14,890 nucleotides of DNA. Origin: RXOA01 sp964554715 (GTDB taxonomy: Bacteria; Bipolaricaulota; Bipolaricaulia; UBA7950; UBA9294). How positions within the stretch are numbered: position 1 is the first letter of the stretch; every line of letters starts with the position of its first letter. The position numbers were made by a program, and so were the translations under genes. Location of the stretch: contig CAZKPU010000060.1 of assembly GCA_964554715.1 (NCBI GenBank), positions 1 to 14,890 on the forward strand, in the 5' to 3' direction. Under the pieces are notes generated by a model. That model was not told the DNA's origin. It did no database searches and was given only the letters and a program-made list of their open reading frames with translations. Of this stretch, positions 14,550-14,890 are shown piece by piece.

Positions 14550-14890
14550 ATGCGAACCGTGATCCCTGAATCCGATGAGATGCTTCTTGCCGAATGCGTG
14601 GTGGAGACGTTCCGTGCCGGCGGCCCCGGCGGGCAGAACGTCAACACCCGCGACACGGCGGTCCGCATCCGCCATCTGCCGACGGGGATCGTCGTCACCA
14701 GCCAGCAGGAGCGAAGCCAGCTCCGCAACAAGCAGATCGCCCTCGCCGAGCTTCGCCGCCGATTGGAGAAGCTTGCCCGGCCGAAGCGCCGCCGCATCCC
14801 CACGGTTGCCCCACGTGCAGCCCGAAGAAGTATTCTGGAAGCCAAGAGAAAGCGAAGCGAAAAGAAGCAGTTTCGTAAGAAGCCTCGAAT
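14550..14890 (+). CDS. GGQ-domain peptide chain release factor-like protein (partial)
   Basis: The first 113 residues of a small class I release-factor-like peptidyl-tRNA hydrolase; the reading frame is still open at the window end. The catalytic loop is GGPGGQNVNT (24-33, GGQ at 27-29), followed by DTAVRIRHLPTGIVV (35-49) and SQQERSQLRNKQIAL (51-65), much like the RF1/RF2 GGQ domain. The stop-codon recognition domain is absent upstream, so a ribosome-rescue role like that of ArfB/ICT1 is likely. From residue 78 the chain is dominated by Lys and Arg, matching the basic tail that rescue factors insert in the empty mRNA channel. The ATG at 14550 gives the usual short N-terminus (IPESDEMLLAE) but has no clear ribosome site; the frame is open back to a TTG at 14430. 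The 3' end is missing. Confidence 0.85.
   Translation, partial: MRTVIPESDEMLLAECVVETFRAGGPGGQNVNTRDTAVRIRHLPTGIVVTSQQERSQLRNKQIALAELRRRLEKLARPKRRRIPTVAPRAARRSILEAKRKRSEKKQFRKKPR

Overview
This is a 14.9 kb chromosomal piece of a GC-rich bacterium, probably an uncultured, anaerobic, diderm lineage. It carries ordinary bacterial housekeeping genes: gyrB, a MurE-type ligase, an HtrA protease, folE, a release-factor-like gene and bacterial tRNAs. It also carries two enzymes typical of anaerobes: a tungstopterin aldehyde:ferredoxin oxidoreductase (AOR) and a radical-SAM aminomutase of the KamA family. A small secreted protein ending in Phe hints at an outer membrane. A run of 10 Ns inside one gene shows that this is a draft or metagenome assembly. 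The phylum cannot be fixed from the sequence; Bipolaricaulota/Acetothermia-like bacteria would fit, but this is only a guess.

Layout. Positions 1-10376 are coded almost entirely on the minus strand. Read in the direction of transcription (right to left) they are: AOR (own promoter, ends at an intrinsic terminator at 8169-8208), gyrB (own near-consensus promoter), a small secreted beta-barrel-like protein, a membrane-anchored FAM173-like methyltransferase and a MurE-like ligase (the last three tightly packed). A gene-free stretch of about 360 bp follows and appears to be a structured leader for the KamA-family enzyme. Last come a secreted protein of unknown function and a small cluster of short repeats at the window edge. 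folE reads rightward from a region it shares divergently with AOR. It converges on, and overlaps by 11 bp, a MnmA-like PP-loop sulfurtransferase that contains the assembly gap. That gene is divergent from htrA. htrA is followed after 10 bp by four tRNA genes (Pro-CGG, Gly-TCC, Arg-TCT, Arg-TCG). The window ends inside a small GGQ-domain release-factor-like gene.

How the parts work together. I see no obvious new defence or mobile system. The genes cover DNA topology (gyrB), wall synthesis (MurE-like), envelope protein quality control (htrA), tRNA and translation (PP-loop thiolase, tRNAs, GGQ protein), pterin synthesis (folE) and anaerobic aldehyde and amino-acid chemistry (AOR, KamA-like). The points most worth a second look are the hairpin-rich leader and the altered PLP-lysine motif of the KamA-like enzyme, the unusual substrate motifs of the MurE-like ligase, the bacterial FAM173-like methyltransferase beside it, the frame-breaking gap, the switch-like folE leader, and the start of the GGQ gene.
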